This document shows positions 54,301 through 64,000 of a stretch of 64,000 bases of DNA, one piece after another (the first letter of the stretch is position 1; each line of letters starts with the position of its first letter). Under the pieces are notes generated by a model that had not been told where the DNA came from, did no database searches, and saw nothing but the letters and a program-made list of their open reading frames with translations. A program made the position numbers and the translations under genes. Source of the stretch: Blastocystis hominis (Eukaryota; Sar; Bigyra; Opalinata; Blastocystidae); assembly GCF_000151665.1 (NCBI RefSeq), contig NW_013171815.1, forward strand, positions 1,377,153 to 1,441,152, written 5' to 3'.

Positions 54301-56364
54301 GAGTCAAGACCTGCTCGGCGGTGGGAGAACCCGAGATAATACCAGTGCCAGTGTTCATGGTCAGTCCGCTAGGCAGAGCAGGCTGGATGTTGTAGTTGGT
54401 ACAGCTCGTGGCATAGAACAACTGAGGCTTGTTCTGGACAATCTGGACATTCTGGAAGTAGTGGGCACGCTCATAATCATAGGAAAGCATGGAAGGCGCA
54501 ATATGGAAAATGTTGGCAGCAGGAATCACTTCCCAACCTCCAGAAGGAGCCTGCCATTCCAGAACCATACCCTTGGTACCACTCTGCTGCTGATAACGGA
54601 TACGGTAGTAGTAGTAACCGGTGGAAGAAATGGGAATGGTCTGCTCTGCAGTGGAGTAGGCAGCACAGTCCCAACGATCGATCAGCAAGTTGTCCTCAAT
54701 ACTGAACACACGGCAAGAATCATCGCAACCCACACGAATCTTCCAGTTACCGATCTCGGTGAAGTTCAGATAACCTTCCCACTCAGCAAAATAGTAAGTC
54801 GTTAAATCGGTAGGCAGGCCGCTCCACACTCCAGGCTGGTCAACAGGGAAGTTGATCTGGCTATCAGTCTTGACGACCTTCAACTCCATCTGGGAAGGAG
54901 CCAGGTTCGAATACTTGCACATCAGAGACTCGTACACCTTGTAGTAAGAAGCGCGGAAACCAGGAAGAGGAGCAGCAGAGATCACAATCTGGACCTCAGC
55001 CGAAGCGACTCCGTTCACTCCAGTGGCAGTCACAGTGTGCTTGCCATTGTACTCAGCAACGGGCTTACCACGAATCTGACCACGGGAAGGATCCAAGGCC
55101 ATACCAGTAGGCAGAGCAGGCTCCACAGTCCAGCTGTTGGCACCTCCAGAAGCCATCTCAGGCGTGTACACCTTCAGCTCGGCATTCACGTAACCCGTGA
55201 CCAGAGGATAGGTGATGAAAGTGGGTCCACGTCCTCCCACAGTCGTCATCGTGTTGTCCACGTAGGTCTGGGTAATACCAGCGTCCACAGAAGAGAACTT
55301 AAGGTACAAAATAGCAGCCTCATCCACCTCCAGGAACTTCACCACGAACAGGTGACGACCCACAGCGAGATGAGTCGACATATAATCGGGAACTCCAGAA
55401 GAACGGCAGCCGTCACGGTTAATAATAGGGGCATCAAGCGAATCAATGTACAGGAAGGAAGCATCATCCGAATCCATCTGGAAGTCGTAGTTTCCGTCCA
55501 CAAGCACGTTGAAGTATCCGTACATGTACGAAGTGTAGTAATCACGGAAACGCTCATCCAGACCAGGCCAAGTGTTACCCTCTCCCTCGTAGTAGGAATC
55601 GGCAAAGTCCAGCTTCGTTTCAATCTGGCAGTACTGAGCAGGGTTCTGGTAGTAGTAATCGAAGGCAGGCGTTCTGCACTCAGTGGTACCAGTCCAGTAG
55701 CATCCAATGAAACCAGGGGTGGTCATTTCAGCCTCAGCGCGAATCAAGAACTTGACGGTGGTAGTAACCGATCCCATGCTGTTCTTTCCAGTGACAGTGA
55801 ACACCTGATTCGACATCGACGTATCAGGGAACTTTCCAGTGATCGTACCCGTGGTAGGGTCCATGGTCACAGAAGCAGGAAGAGCAGGCTGGATCGTGAA
55901 CTCGTTCAGATAGACATCCGAGCGAATTGGAATGGGCTCAATAGGCACACCCACGTACTGGGTCATCGAATCAAAACCATAGCTCAGGGAAGAGGGGGTT
56001 CCAATAATACCAATACGGAACTGACTCACATATCCCTTAATACCAATAGAGTAGGTGCTACTCTGCTGAGGGACAGAGGGGGTTCCAGAAATAACGATAG
56101 TACGCTGGCCACCCTGGTTGGTAGAGGTGAAGGACAATCCAATTGGCAGCTGGGGATTAATACGCGGTGTCCATGAGCTATCAGGAATATAGTTGGTACA
56201 AGTCATGGTAGTGATAGGCATGTTCACAGTACCGACAATCTCCCAAGTAGAGCAGGTCCAATCATACAAACCTTGTGGCACAGATAACACTAAAAGTAAT
56301 CCGTATACATAAGAAAAATACCAAGGCCAAACAGCAAACAAGACACAAGCAAAGATGAATGCAT
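51386..56364 (-). CDS. Giant type I surface protein with PA14 and Ig-like modules (copy 2)
   Basis: Two exons (56364..56322 and 56289..51386; 32-nt intron) encode 1,648 residues with a signal peptide (MHSSLLVSCLLFGLVLSVPQ). At least five putative-Ig repeats of the form LPxGLxxxxxTGxIxGxP alternate with two PA14-like domains: FRDYYTSYMYGYFNVLVDGN followed by YDFQMDSDDASFLYID, and TTYYFAEWEGYLNFTEIGNW followed by KIRVGCDDS. A galactose-binding-like unit (YKDGVIVYLNGNEVYRRNMK) matches those of copy 1. A TM helix (SVALIVILVLLVLVIVAIAS) and a Lys/Arg-rich tail end it. The codon bias is strong, so a 1,167-codon antisense frame stays open opposite it. PA14 domains bind glycans in yeast flocculins, so adhesion is plausible. 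Confidence 0.9.
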
Positions 56365-56948
56365 TTTAATAAAATTATGGAAGTTTCTCCAAATGAATAT
56401 GCAACATTACTAGGGGTTTCTCCAATTAAGTATTAACCCCCACGATAATTGGGAATTCTGTAATTTTGACTATCATTCATCCACTGCATGTACATTGTTT
56501 TGCCAGACACTACTTATGCAACCTATTTCCAAAAAAGAAATGTCCTATTTACATCGTAATTTTTTTTGATGCCTAGTCCTCTTCCGCTTAGATCCTTGTA
56601 CAATAGAAACCCTATATTCTGTGCTTTATGGTAGAGAAATTAGAAAACACAAATAGAGGCATTTTCATGAGCTATTAATTACCTCTTTTCTTTTTTAATC
56701 CTAATAGTGAGTACCTTATTTCCATCTCTCATAAACTATTGAGTTTTCCCTCGATCGGAGAAATCGTTTGGCGGCTCTCTGTCCATGACACAGCGAAATG
56801 TGCTTCAAAGCAGTTTTCGTTTATGCAGTGAACTCTCCTTTGACCAAACCTTCCGATGATGCCACACATTCCTTTAGATACACGTTTCTACTAGTTGTAA
56901 AAATCCCCGTGATTATTGCAATTATACAGTCTCTTGTTAACCACAAAT
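56365..56948. other. Divergent intergenic region, surface protein and eIF3a
   Basis: 584 bp of AT-rich sequence between two divergent starts. Short open frames (for example from 56798) lack support. No repeat or RNA gene was recognised. Confidence 0.5.
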
Positions 56949-59900
56949 ATGGGTGCCACAGCAAAACCTACAAACGCAATAAAGAGTGCAAGTGGTATTT
57001 CCTGTACGAGTCTGAGATCATTATATAGAGTATCTCAAGGTTAATGACAAACGGTCTGCGATTCAGTGCCTCTATGATTCTCTTGAGCCCTCCAGAAACA
57101 AAATATGGTCTCCCGACCTGGAAGAGGTGATTAATATGTTACTCGATATTTGCATCGATATTCAAGAGTCCGATCCTGTGAAGGAGGCTTTGGTGCAATA
57201 CAGAAATATTTGCCAGGTGCTGGTGAGCGTTAGTCACTCCTTTCTGAATATAGCGTCCAGCCTCCATGACCACGATTGTAACCCGCCTGCTCGATAACTG
57301 CAGCCAGCGTATTGAGATGGTGCAAAAGGAATACTCGCTCAAAACCCTCAACAGTGTTTTCACGGAAGAAGTTCTTTCTTCTGATGATATCATCATGAGT
57401 ATCATGTCAGATGCCTCGAGTCCCCAGCGCGTCGAAAGCGAGGTGGTCTACCCACTCATCAAGTTCTACTGGGATGTCCTCCGGAGTGTGCTCGACTTGC
57501 TGAAGGTCAACAGCACCATGGAAGAGCTCTACCACTCTGTGTGCGAGCGGACCTTCGACTTCTGCGTCAAGTACAATCGCGTAGCCGAGTTCCGCACGTT
57601 GCGCCGGTATCTCCATAAGCACTTGGAGTACTTAATGGAGCCGGTGCAAGACCAGACAATGGCCAAGTTCCGCGTCTCCTGGTGCGAAAAGACGATCGTC
57701 CTGCAGATGGAGACTCGCTTCAAGCAGTTCGATGCTGCCTGCAAGCTGGGGCTCTGGACGGAGGCGTCGATGATCCTGGCGGACATTCATGGCATCATGG
57801 TGATCTCTCCCTACCCCCGCGAGCTGCTCAAGATGTACTACCAGCGGCTGTCCGCGCTGCTCTGGGAGTTTAAGAACTACTTCTACTACGCGTTCGCGAT
57901 GATGAAGTTGCTGGAGTTCTGCAAGAACGACGCGAACTTCGAGAAGGAAAAGGAAACGATGTGCGCGCAGATCGTGCTCTCGGCGATCTGCAGCCCGGTG
58001 TACTCGGCGGTAGGATTCTCTCCCTCTCGGAGCGACCTGTAGACGGACGACGAAAGCCACCCGGACTTCAAGAACGAGCGCGAGAAGGAGCAGGCCATTC
58101 TGCGTCTGCTGAACACGTCCACGCACCTCACCGTTCGTCTTTCCCTCCCCTCGCTGAAGCCTAGCACTCCATTCTCTTCTCCGAGATCCGCTCCCAGGAC
58201 ATTCTCGCCAATCTGCCCTCCGAGCTGGTCACGCTCTACAACGTGATCGAGAACGAGTTCCACCCGCTGGACATGGTCGAGTGTCTCCTCCCCATTCTCG
58301 AGTGGATGAAGCAGACCGACCTCTACGCCCAGTTCCTCCCGCAGCTCCGCGCGATGATTCTGATCCGCTCTCTGCGCCAGTTGGAGAGCGTCTACTCCGT
58401 GATCAAGCTGGAGAACTACGACAAGCTGATCTCCGACCTCTCCTTCGACCGCCACGAAGCCGAGCGCATCATCTCCGAGGCCAGCTCCTCGAAGCAGCTG
58501 CACGTCCGCGTGGACTACGCCAACCACTGCGTCTACTTCAGACCGCATCTCGCGGAGCGCGAAGTGCTCTCGAGCTATCTGCTCAAGCTGTCCTGCAGGT
58601 AGGAGGTTCGGTCGCTGCTTGATCGCAGTTTGTCCCTGGCGATGGCCAAGGTGCAGTCCGGCAGCGGCATGATCGAGGACCGCGAAGAAGAGCTCTACCA
58701 GCGCGCGGAGACGGCGCGCGACGTGAAGGAGGCCATCAACCAGGCGATGATCGAGCGCTACTCCGTGATCGAGCAGAAGAAGAAGGAGAGCGAGCGCGTG
58801 GAGCTGGACCGCAACCTCTCCGAGACCGAGCGAATGCGCCGCGTGAACGCGGAGCGCGAAGAGAAGGAGCGCGCCCGTCTGAAGGAGGAAGAAGACCGGC
58901 GCAAGCGCATGGCCAACGAGAAGCTGCAGCGCCAGAACGAAGAGAAGGAGCGCCAGGCGATCATCGCGAAGCTGGGCGAGCTGCTCGGCCCCAAGCTGGA
59001 CGTCTCCATGGTCTCCAAGATGAACCGCGACCAGCTGCAGAACTACGCCAGCGAAGTCCAGCGCCGATTAAAGAAGGAGCGCGAAGAGAAGGTGGCGCGC
59101 GAGTCGGAGCAGCAGCTCTTCTTCTCGCGCGCGCTGCGCGAGGTGGCGCTGCCGGCCACGCTGGAGTTCTTCGACACGCTGCGCCAGCGCGATGAGGCCT
59201 ACTGGACCGGCTTCTTCGAGAAGGACTACCAGCAGAAGAAGGAGCGCCAGGAGCGGATGCAGCAGCTCCATCCCGTCTCCACCAAGCTCGCCGCCGTCCT
59301 GCCCATCTTCGAGCGGAACATTGTTTCGCGCAGAGCCGCGGGACTGGAGAGCGTCCTCGAGGAGCGGTTCCAGAAGGCGGAGGAGGAGAGGCGTGCGGAG
59401 GAGGCGCGTCGTCGCGCAGAAGAGGAGGAACGCCTTCGCATCGAGGAAGAGGCGCGTCGTCGCGCAGAGGAAGAGGCGCGTCGCCGCGAGGAGGAAGAGA
59501 AGAAGCGCGCGGAGGAGGAGGCGGAGCAGAAGCGTCTGGCCGAAGAGAAGAGACAGGCTTCGAACGAACGTCTCGCCAAAATGAAGATGAACGCTGCCTC
59601 CAGCATCCCCATGCGCAGACGCCGCGGACCTCCCTCGGCGGCCAGCTCCGCTACCGCTGCAACGGGTGCCACGGGTGCCACGGGTGCAACTGCAACGGCT
59701 ACGACGGCTACGACGGCGGCCACGGGTGCAACTACGACGGCTGCCTCTTCCACATCTTCCGGCTCTGCTGCTCCATCCGTCCCTCTTACGAGAACATATC
59801 GCATGCCGCCTCCAGTGAGTCCGAAGAAGGAGCAGGAAGAGGACGAATGGATTACCGTGGGGGAGAAGCCCAAGTATGTGCCAAGAGGAGCTCGAAGAGG

Positions 59901-59989
59901 GTGAATGGATTGTGGCGGGAGAGAAGCCCAAGTATGTGCCAAGAGGAGTTAGAAGGGAACGTGGGCAAGAGAGAGAAAGTAGAAGGTGA
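56949..59989 (+). CDS. EIF3A: Translation initiation factor eIF3 subunit a
   Basis: Seven exons (introns 34, 31, 33, 32, 30 and 31 nt) give 949 codons. N-terminal helices (YLKVNDKRSAIQCLYDSLEP, KEALVQYRNICQ), FDFCVKYNRVAEFRTLRRYL and the PCI domain (LESVYSVIKLENYDKLISDL, HVRVDYANHCVYFRPHL) follow eIF3a. A long charged region (ERYSVIEQKKKESERVELDR, RARLKEEEDRRKRMANEKLQ) and a Glu/Arg helix precede an Ala/Thr-rich low-complexity tail (TGATGATGATATATT). It scaffolds eIF3 on the 40S subunit. The GC content is very high. The last intron, 59857..59887, lies in one unit of a 58-bp tandem duplication; splicing it out leads past the TGA at 59902 to TGA 59987-59989, directly before TGTTTGTT. Confidence 0.93.
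59845..59960 (+). repeat. 58-bp tandem duplication at the 3' end of EIF3A
   Basis: gaatggatt starts at 59845 and again at 59903, and the block agaagcccaagtatgtgcca occurs in both units. The units are over 75 percent identical by eye. The first unit holds the 31-nt last intron; the second codes the protein end. Confidence 0.9.
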
Positions 59990-60159
59990 AATGTTTGTTT
60001 TACAACTACTCATTTTATTGTTGTACGTTACTCGATTGAGTTGCTTCTATGGGAAATCGGAATTCCGTACAAACAAAAAAATCATTTTTGCAGCCCAGTA
60101 ACGACTTAGGACGCTGATGACTACTAGATGATTTTTCCTCTTCTTTTTTAAATCGAGAC

Positions 60160-61237
60160 ATGACCAGAGACAAGCGTTCGGTTTGTACATTTAAAATCAT
60201 GCCTAGAACCTGAGCTTTTAGAAGAATTGTGTACCCCTTCAATATCCGAAGGGAAAAGTTTGAAATTCATTCCTATTTCGCAGCGCAATATTTTCCAACG
60301 GCCGAGCGGAACCATTAGTGAGCCAGACACCTTCGACGTTCTACGCAGGTTCGTTATTGATGCAATCTACTCAGCGTAGAGTGAGCGCAGTCCTTTCACA
60401 GTATGTATCCAAGGGACTTCAACTCTGGGGAATCAAGACCGATTCGGATATAGAAAAGAAGTATGTCTACCTGGAGTGGAAGGTTTTTGTTAACATTCGA
60501 AAGAAGCATCGTCCTGACGACCAGTCTCTCAAATACGCAGAAAGCGAGTTTACAAAGCACAACCATTTGCTAAGCCTCTCTCTGGGAAATCGCCCGCGCT
60601 CCATTCCTTCCATGTGTTTCATTGTCGGGTTTCCCTTGTCTCCTTACCTTCCAGCCTCTCGAACGTCGCTACTTAATTCCATCTACGAACGATATCTTTG
60701 TATTTTTAACCGGCGTCTTCAAGAACATTCGTGTACCGTTACTTTCGCTTGCTGACTAGATTCCTCCAGAGTGTTCCATTGTAACGCTGATCTACGTCGA
60801 TCGGCTTATCTCGATGGCAAACATCACACTTCTCCCCTGTAATTGGCGCCCCATCACACTCTGCGCTCTACTTCTGGCCTCGAAGGTGTGGCCGGACAAT
60901 ACGCCTACAAACAGCGACTTCTGCGTTGTGTATCCACAATTTGACCGAGAAGGTTTCAATGATCTCGAGTCCATGTTCATTACGGATATTCACTGGGAAG
61001 TGTAGGGTCAGGGGTGGTGGTGGCTGAGTTCCAGCATGATCAGTTCGTCTGCATATGCCAAGTACTACTTCGCGCTCCGAGCGATCGGCGAGAAGGTCGA
61101 TTTTCGGCGGCGTTACAACGCGCTCGTTCTCGTCCAGCCCGAGAATTCGAAGTCGATCGAGGTGCGATTGAGGGTCTGCTTGAATGTAGCGCTCCACCAC
61201 GCAAGCAAGCGAGCAGCTTCTGTCCTGCAGCCTGTAA
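60160..61237 (+). CDS. CCNY: Cyclin Y-like protein
   Basis: About seven exons with introns of 27-33 nt give roughly 298 codons from ATG 60160. The cyclin box matches cyclin Y: DIFVFLTGVFKNIRIPPECS, IVTLIYVDRLISMANITLLP, NWRPITLCALLLASKVWPDN, FDREGFNDLESMFITDIHWE and SSSAYAKYYFALRAIGEK. Cyclin Y activates PCTAIRE-type kinases (CDK14/16) at the plasma membrane; no N-myristoylation Gly follows Met here. The C-terminal end is uncertain: a last 28-nt intron gives TAA at 61235-61237, whereas reading through gives TAA at 61249-61251. It converges on the PurA gene. Confidence 0.82.
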
Positions 61238-61333
61238 CCTGTTCCCTATAATTGTAGTAAAGCTCTCTCGCCAAGCTCTCTCTCTCTCGCTATATATATA
61301 TATATAAATATACAACATTCTGCTGTGTGTTGC

Positions 61334-61346
61334 AACAAACAATCCA
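61334..61346 (-). terminator. Poly(A) site and created TGA, adenylosuccinate synthetase
   Basis: On the minus strand CAC-TG is followed by GAT and TGTTTGTT (61341..61334). Poly(A) after TG makes TGA; otherwise the frame runs into a TA-rich repeat. Confidence 0.7.
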
Positions 61347-62731
61347 GTGGAGAATCACCGCCTCACGCGAAGGACCCACGCCGATGAAGTTGATCGGCAC
61401 GCCGAGCGTCTTCTCGATGTACTCCACGTAACGCTGCGCGTTCACAGGAAGATCTTCGAACTTTCGGACTCTACACCTCACGCCTCGCCTCCTCGCCTAC
61501 CCCGTAATATCCTCCGACCATCCCGGCAGCTCGTCATACACTACCTCCACTCTCGCCAGATCCTGCTGCTCCGACGGAATGCCCTTCACCTCCTTTCCGT
61601 CCAGCAGATACTTGCGGCCCACACGGATCACATCCATACCCGTCAGCACGTCCAGCTTCGTCAAGCACAGGCTATCGAAGCTGTCCAGCATGTGGGTGTA
61701 GCCCACCACCGCCAGATCCAACCAGCCACAACGACGCGGACGACCCGTCGTGGCTCCGTACTCGTGACCGATCTTTCGGAGACGCTCGCCCATCTCGTTG
61801 AGCTGCTCCGTGGGGAACGGGCCCTCGCCCACACGCGTCGTGTAGGCCTTCACGATGCCGTAAATCGTGCCAACCTTGTGAGGAGACACGCCGAGACCCG
61901 TGATGATGCCGCCAATCGAGGCAGAGGAGGAGGTAACGTAAGGGTAGGTTCCAAAATCGATGTCCAACATGGGAGCGTTCGCTCCTTCCACAAGGATCTT
62001 CTTACCCTGATCCAAGGCTTCGTTGATGTACACAACGGAGTCGATAATCATAGGAAGCAACTCCGGAAGAAGAGCGTGAATCTTGTTCAGCTCATCCTCG
62101 TAGTCGTAATCCTTGAGGTTGTAACGATTGCGATACTAAAGAGAGAGCGATAGAGAGAATGCTATACAATGTTATAGAGACGCATGTACTGCTCCTTGAA
62201 TCGATCCCAATTGCGAAGCGATCCCATGCGAACTCCCACACGCTCCATCTTGCTAGTGTACGTTGGTCCAATTCCACGTTTCGTGGTTCCGATCTTCATA
62301 CTTCCACTGTTCTGCTCATTCAGACCATCGCAGATCTGATGGAAGTTAAAGACAATATGAGAACGATCGGACACATATAACCTAGGATCGAACATCGTAC
62401 AGAATCAAACCTGTCCTTCACACCGATGTTCTCCTGTTTCAAGGCATCAAGCTCTTCGAACAATGTAAAAATGTTCACAACGCAGCCATTTCCAATGATG
62501 CACTTGGCCTGGGGTTGAACAATTCCGATTGGGACTAAGTGGAAGGCCACTGCCTTCCCCTGAATAATGATAGTATGACCCGCATTTGCACCTCCAGTAG
62601 CTCGGCAACAAATGTCATACCTGCGTGTTAACTGTGAAACTGGAAATGTACTTAGAACCAATGGTATCGACGAGTTTTCCTTTACCCTCGTCACCCCACT
62701 GCGTACCTAGGACAGTATCGACCTTAGACAT
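61345..62731 (-). CDS. purA: Adenylosuccinate synthetase, stop made by polyadenylation
   Basis: Five exons (introns 31, 29, 32 and 30 nt) give 421 codons plus TG, the normal PurA length. Motifs are [20 protein letters not shown] (P-loop), [86 protein letters not shown] and the end [18 protein letters not shown]. It joins IMP and aspartate with GTP to make adenylosuccinate. The family ends one or two residues after GPxR(D/E)A, which agrees with a stop created right after VILH. No targeting sequence is seen. Confidence 0.95.
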
Positions 62732-63384
62732 GTTGATAGTATCCCACCCTGAAAAAATATGGCTACATCGTTTGGGGGTTTCACGCAAATTCCAGACAGA
62801 TATAGTCAGGCTCTGTTATGAATACCTGTTTTTTGACATTTCTAGAGTGTAGCAATATTAAGTGTGAAGCAAATACTTTTTCGTACACACTGACTTCTGA
62901 ATGACTTCTTCATTCGAGACGTCAAAGCCCAAATTATAATTTTCTGGATAGGCATAAATCAAATAGGGCTTATTCTTTAATTTCCAGATCACATTCTTTT
63001 TCACAGATTTTCAAGATATGGGATAGGAAGAAATCACTTTATCCCAAATATCGCATTTTACCAAATGAAAAGCGATCTATAAAGAATAAACCGCGGGGAA
63101 CCCGTCATTCCAGTATAGAGTTTTCTTTTGTATCTACAAATCGGCACTGAATATGAATCAGAAGACAGAGATGGGTGCAAAAAAGTAGTATACTGTGAGT
63201 TTGGAGTAAAAAGTAGATTAGAAAAGAGCGAGAAGAATCTAACTGGTAGAGCATACTTTTTATTTATTTTACATGAAGGATTCGATCGAATAAACAGAGA
63301 GCATTTAATATATGTCTTTACTCACTTAATCGGTTCTTACGTAACTGTTACTGTATCGAAAGAATTGTAAATCGTTACCCTAAG
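62732..63384. other. AT-rich intergenic region, possible missed 5' exons
   Basis: About 650 bp upstream of PurA and of the last gene. An open frame without ATG at 63128-63370 (protein-like GRAYFLFILHEGFDRINREH) could be an unrecognised exon, but I cannot join it. Nothing else is seen. Confidence 0.4.
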
Positions 63385-64000
63385 ATGGATGATCTAACTA
63401 TATACAAGGGTGTATTCTTCACGGTTTCTTTGGAGCAAAATCAGTTGGTTATTCGTTTCACGACTATTGAGGTATTGTGTCTTCTGTTATTTCTAATTTT
63501 GTAGTCGAGTCGCGTCGATATCAGTCAATTTGAACCGAACACTACTCTGATTATCCCCATAGATAGAATTGTGATGATAAAAGCAGAAAAACTGTCGTTC
63601 ATGAAGTTCCTCCTACACTCTGCTCTCATATCCTAGGCACGGTCAACCAATGTATTCTCATCCTATCGTCCCTCCCGAACTATCGAAAATGATTGTATTT
63701 CTGTGTTTGTCAATAATCAACACCAGCCCTTCGCGCCTATTCCTGACCCTAAAGCTCGACTTTCAAAACCCAAGTCGGCTCTACTGAGCAAATTGACATG
63801 CAGGCCCTCTGAAAGAAGCGACGTTTTCACAGCTCTGCGCCAAACCACTGTTTTCCAACCGTCCTTCGCTTGATCTCTAGGAGGAACGAGTCTTGAAGGA
63901 GGTCAGAGATCTGGAAATCGGTAGGTGTGGGATGCACTCGTGAAGGCAAGATCCCCTCAAACTCCAGGAAGAAGCCGCTGCGATGAAGCGAAAGCGACCA
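63385..64000 (+). CDS. Hypothetical protein (partial, runs off right edge)
   Basis: Six exons in one frame from ATG 63385, with introns of 33, 31, 32, 31 and 30 nt; the frame is still open at base 64000. The first 60 residues have a beta-rich pattern (MDDLTIYKGVFFTVSLEQNQ, NTTLIIPIDRIVMIKAEKLS), then a proline-rich basic linker (PFAPIPDPKARLSKPKSALL) and a charged helix (EERVLKEVRDLE, KLQEEAAAMKRKRP). No family is recognised. The regular intron phases make it a real gene. Confidence 0.5.

Noticed and set aside
51302-54805. Open frame of 1,167 codons on the plus strand
   Set aside because: It is the mirror of the giant surface-protein exon on the minus strand. It begins without a proper start, has no domain resemblance (His/Ser/Arg-rich, low Gly) and is explained by that gene's strong codon bias.

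Overview
This is a gene-dense eukaryotic nuclear window, most likely from Blastocystis (an anaerobic stramenopile gut protist). Three features of the sequence point there. First, genes carry very many tiny spliceosomal introns: I resolved about 100 by reading frame, almost all GT-AG and 25-38 nt long. Second, the octamer TGTTTGTT (or a close variant) recurs just after gene ends. Third, seven genes have no usable stop codon at that site, so poly(A) addition after T or TG would have to create TAA or TGA, a mechanism known from Blastocystis. Organelle-targeted proteins are present, and I saw no tRNA, rRNA, transposon or CRISPR array.

Layout. 0-9 kb: a mitochondrion-type preprotein (partial), a VPS26-like retromer subunit, the folate enzyme MTHFD, ribosome-biogenesis protein WDR74, an atypical Hsp70 with a huge disordered insert, and a CaaX-ending DNAJA co-chaperone. 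9-18.5 kb: GalE, a small membrane protein, a divergent H2A/H2B pair, a DUF4602-like protein, a quinone oxidoreductase, a membrane-anchored GH18 chitinase and a divergent beta-tubulin. 18.5-31 kb is AT-rich: an MFS transporter, a MORN/LRR protein, the first giant surface protein and a type II glycosyltransferase. 30.6-43 kb: two tandem nitroreductases, a large helical protein, LENG1, PSMA5, a TEN1-like OB-fold protein, a cation/Ca2+ exchanger, a type I membrane protein, a dsRBD-like protein and ribosomal protein eL38. 43.5-64 kb: DHODH, a GOLD plus F-box protein, SURF2, a PiT phosphate transporter, ABHD18, the second giant surface protein, eIF3a, cyclin Y, adenylosuccinate synthetase and a partial unknown gene.

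Most genes are housekeeping. Nucleotide supply is represented by MTHFD, DHODH and PurA, translation and ribosome assembly by eIF3a, eL38, WDR74 and SURF2, and proteostasis by Hsp70, DNAJA, PSMA5 and the F-box protein. The surface layer is represented by two roughly 1,630-residue PA14/Ig-like type I membrane proteins, the chitinase, GalE and the glycosyltransferase.

The most notable observations are a candidate minor-spliceosome (U12-type, AT-AC) intron in DHODH, an eIF3a intron apparently born from a 58-bp tandem duplication, a palindromic poly(A) signal shared by two convergent stop-less genes (LENG1 and PSMA5), and the fixed T(G)-N3-TGTTTGTT geometry of the created stop codons. Gene structures were built by hand from frame continuity and remembered family sequences, so exon edges are predictions.
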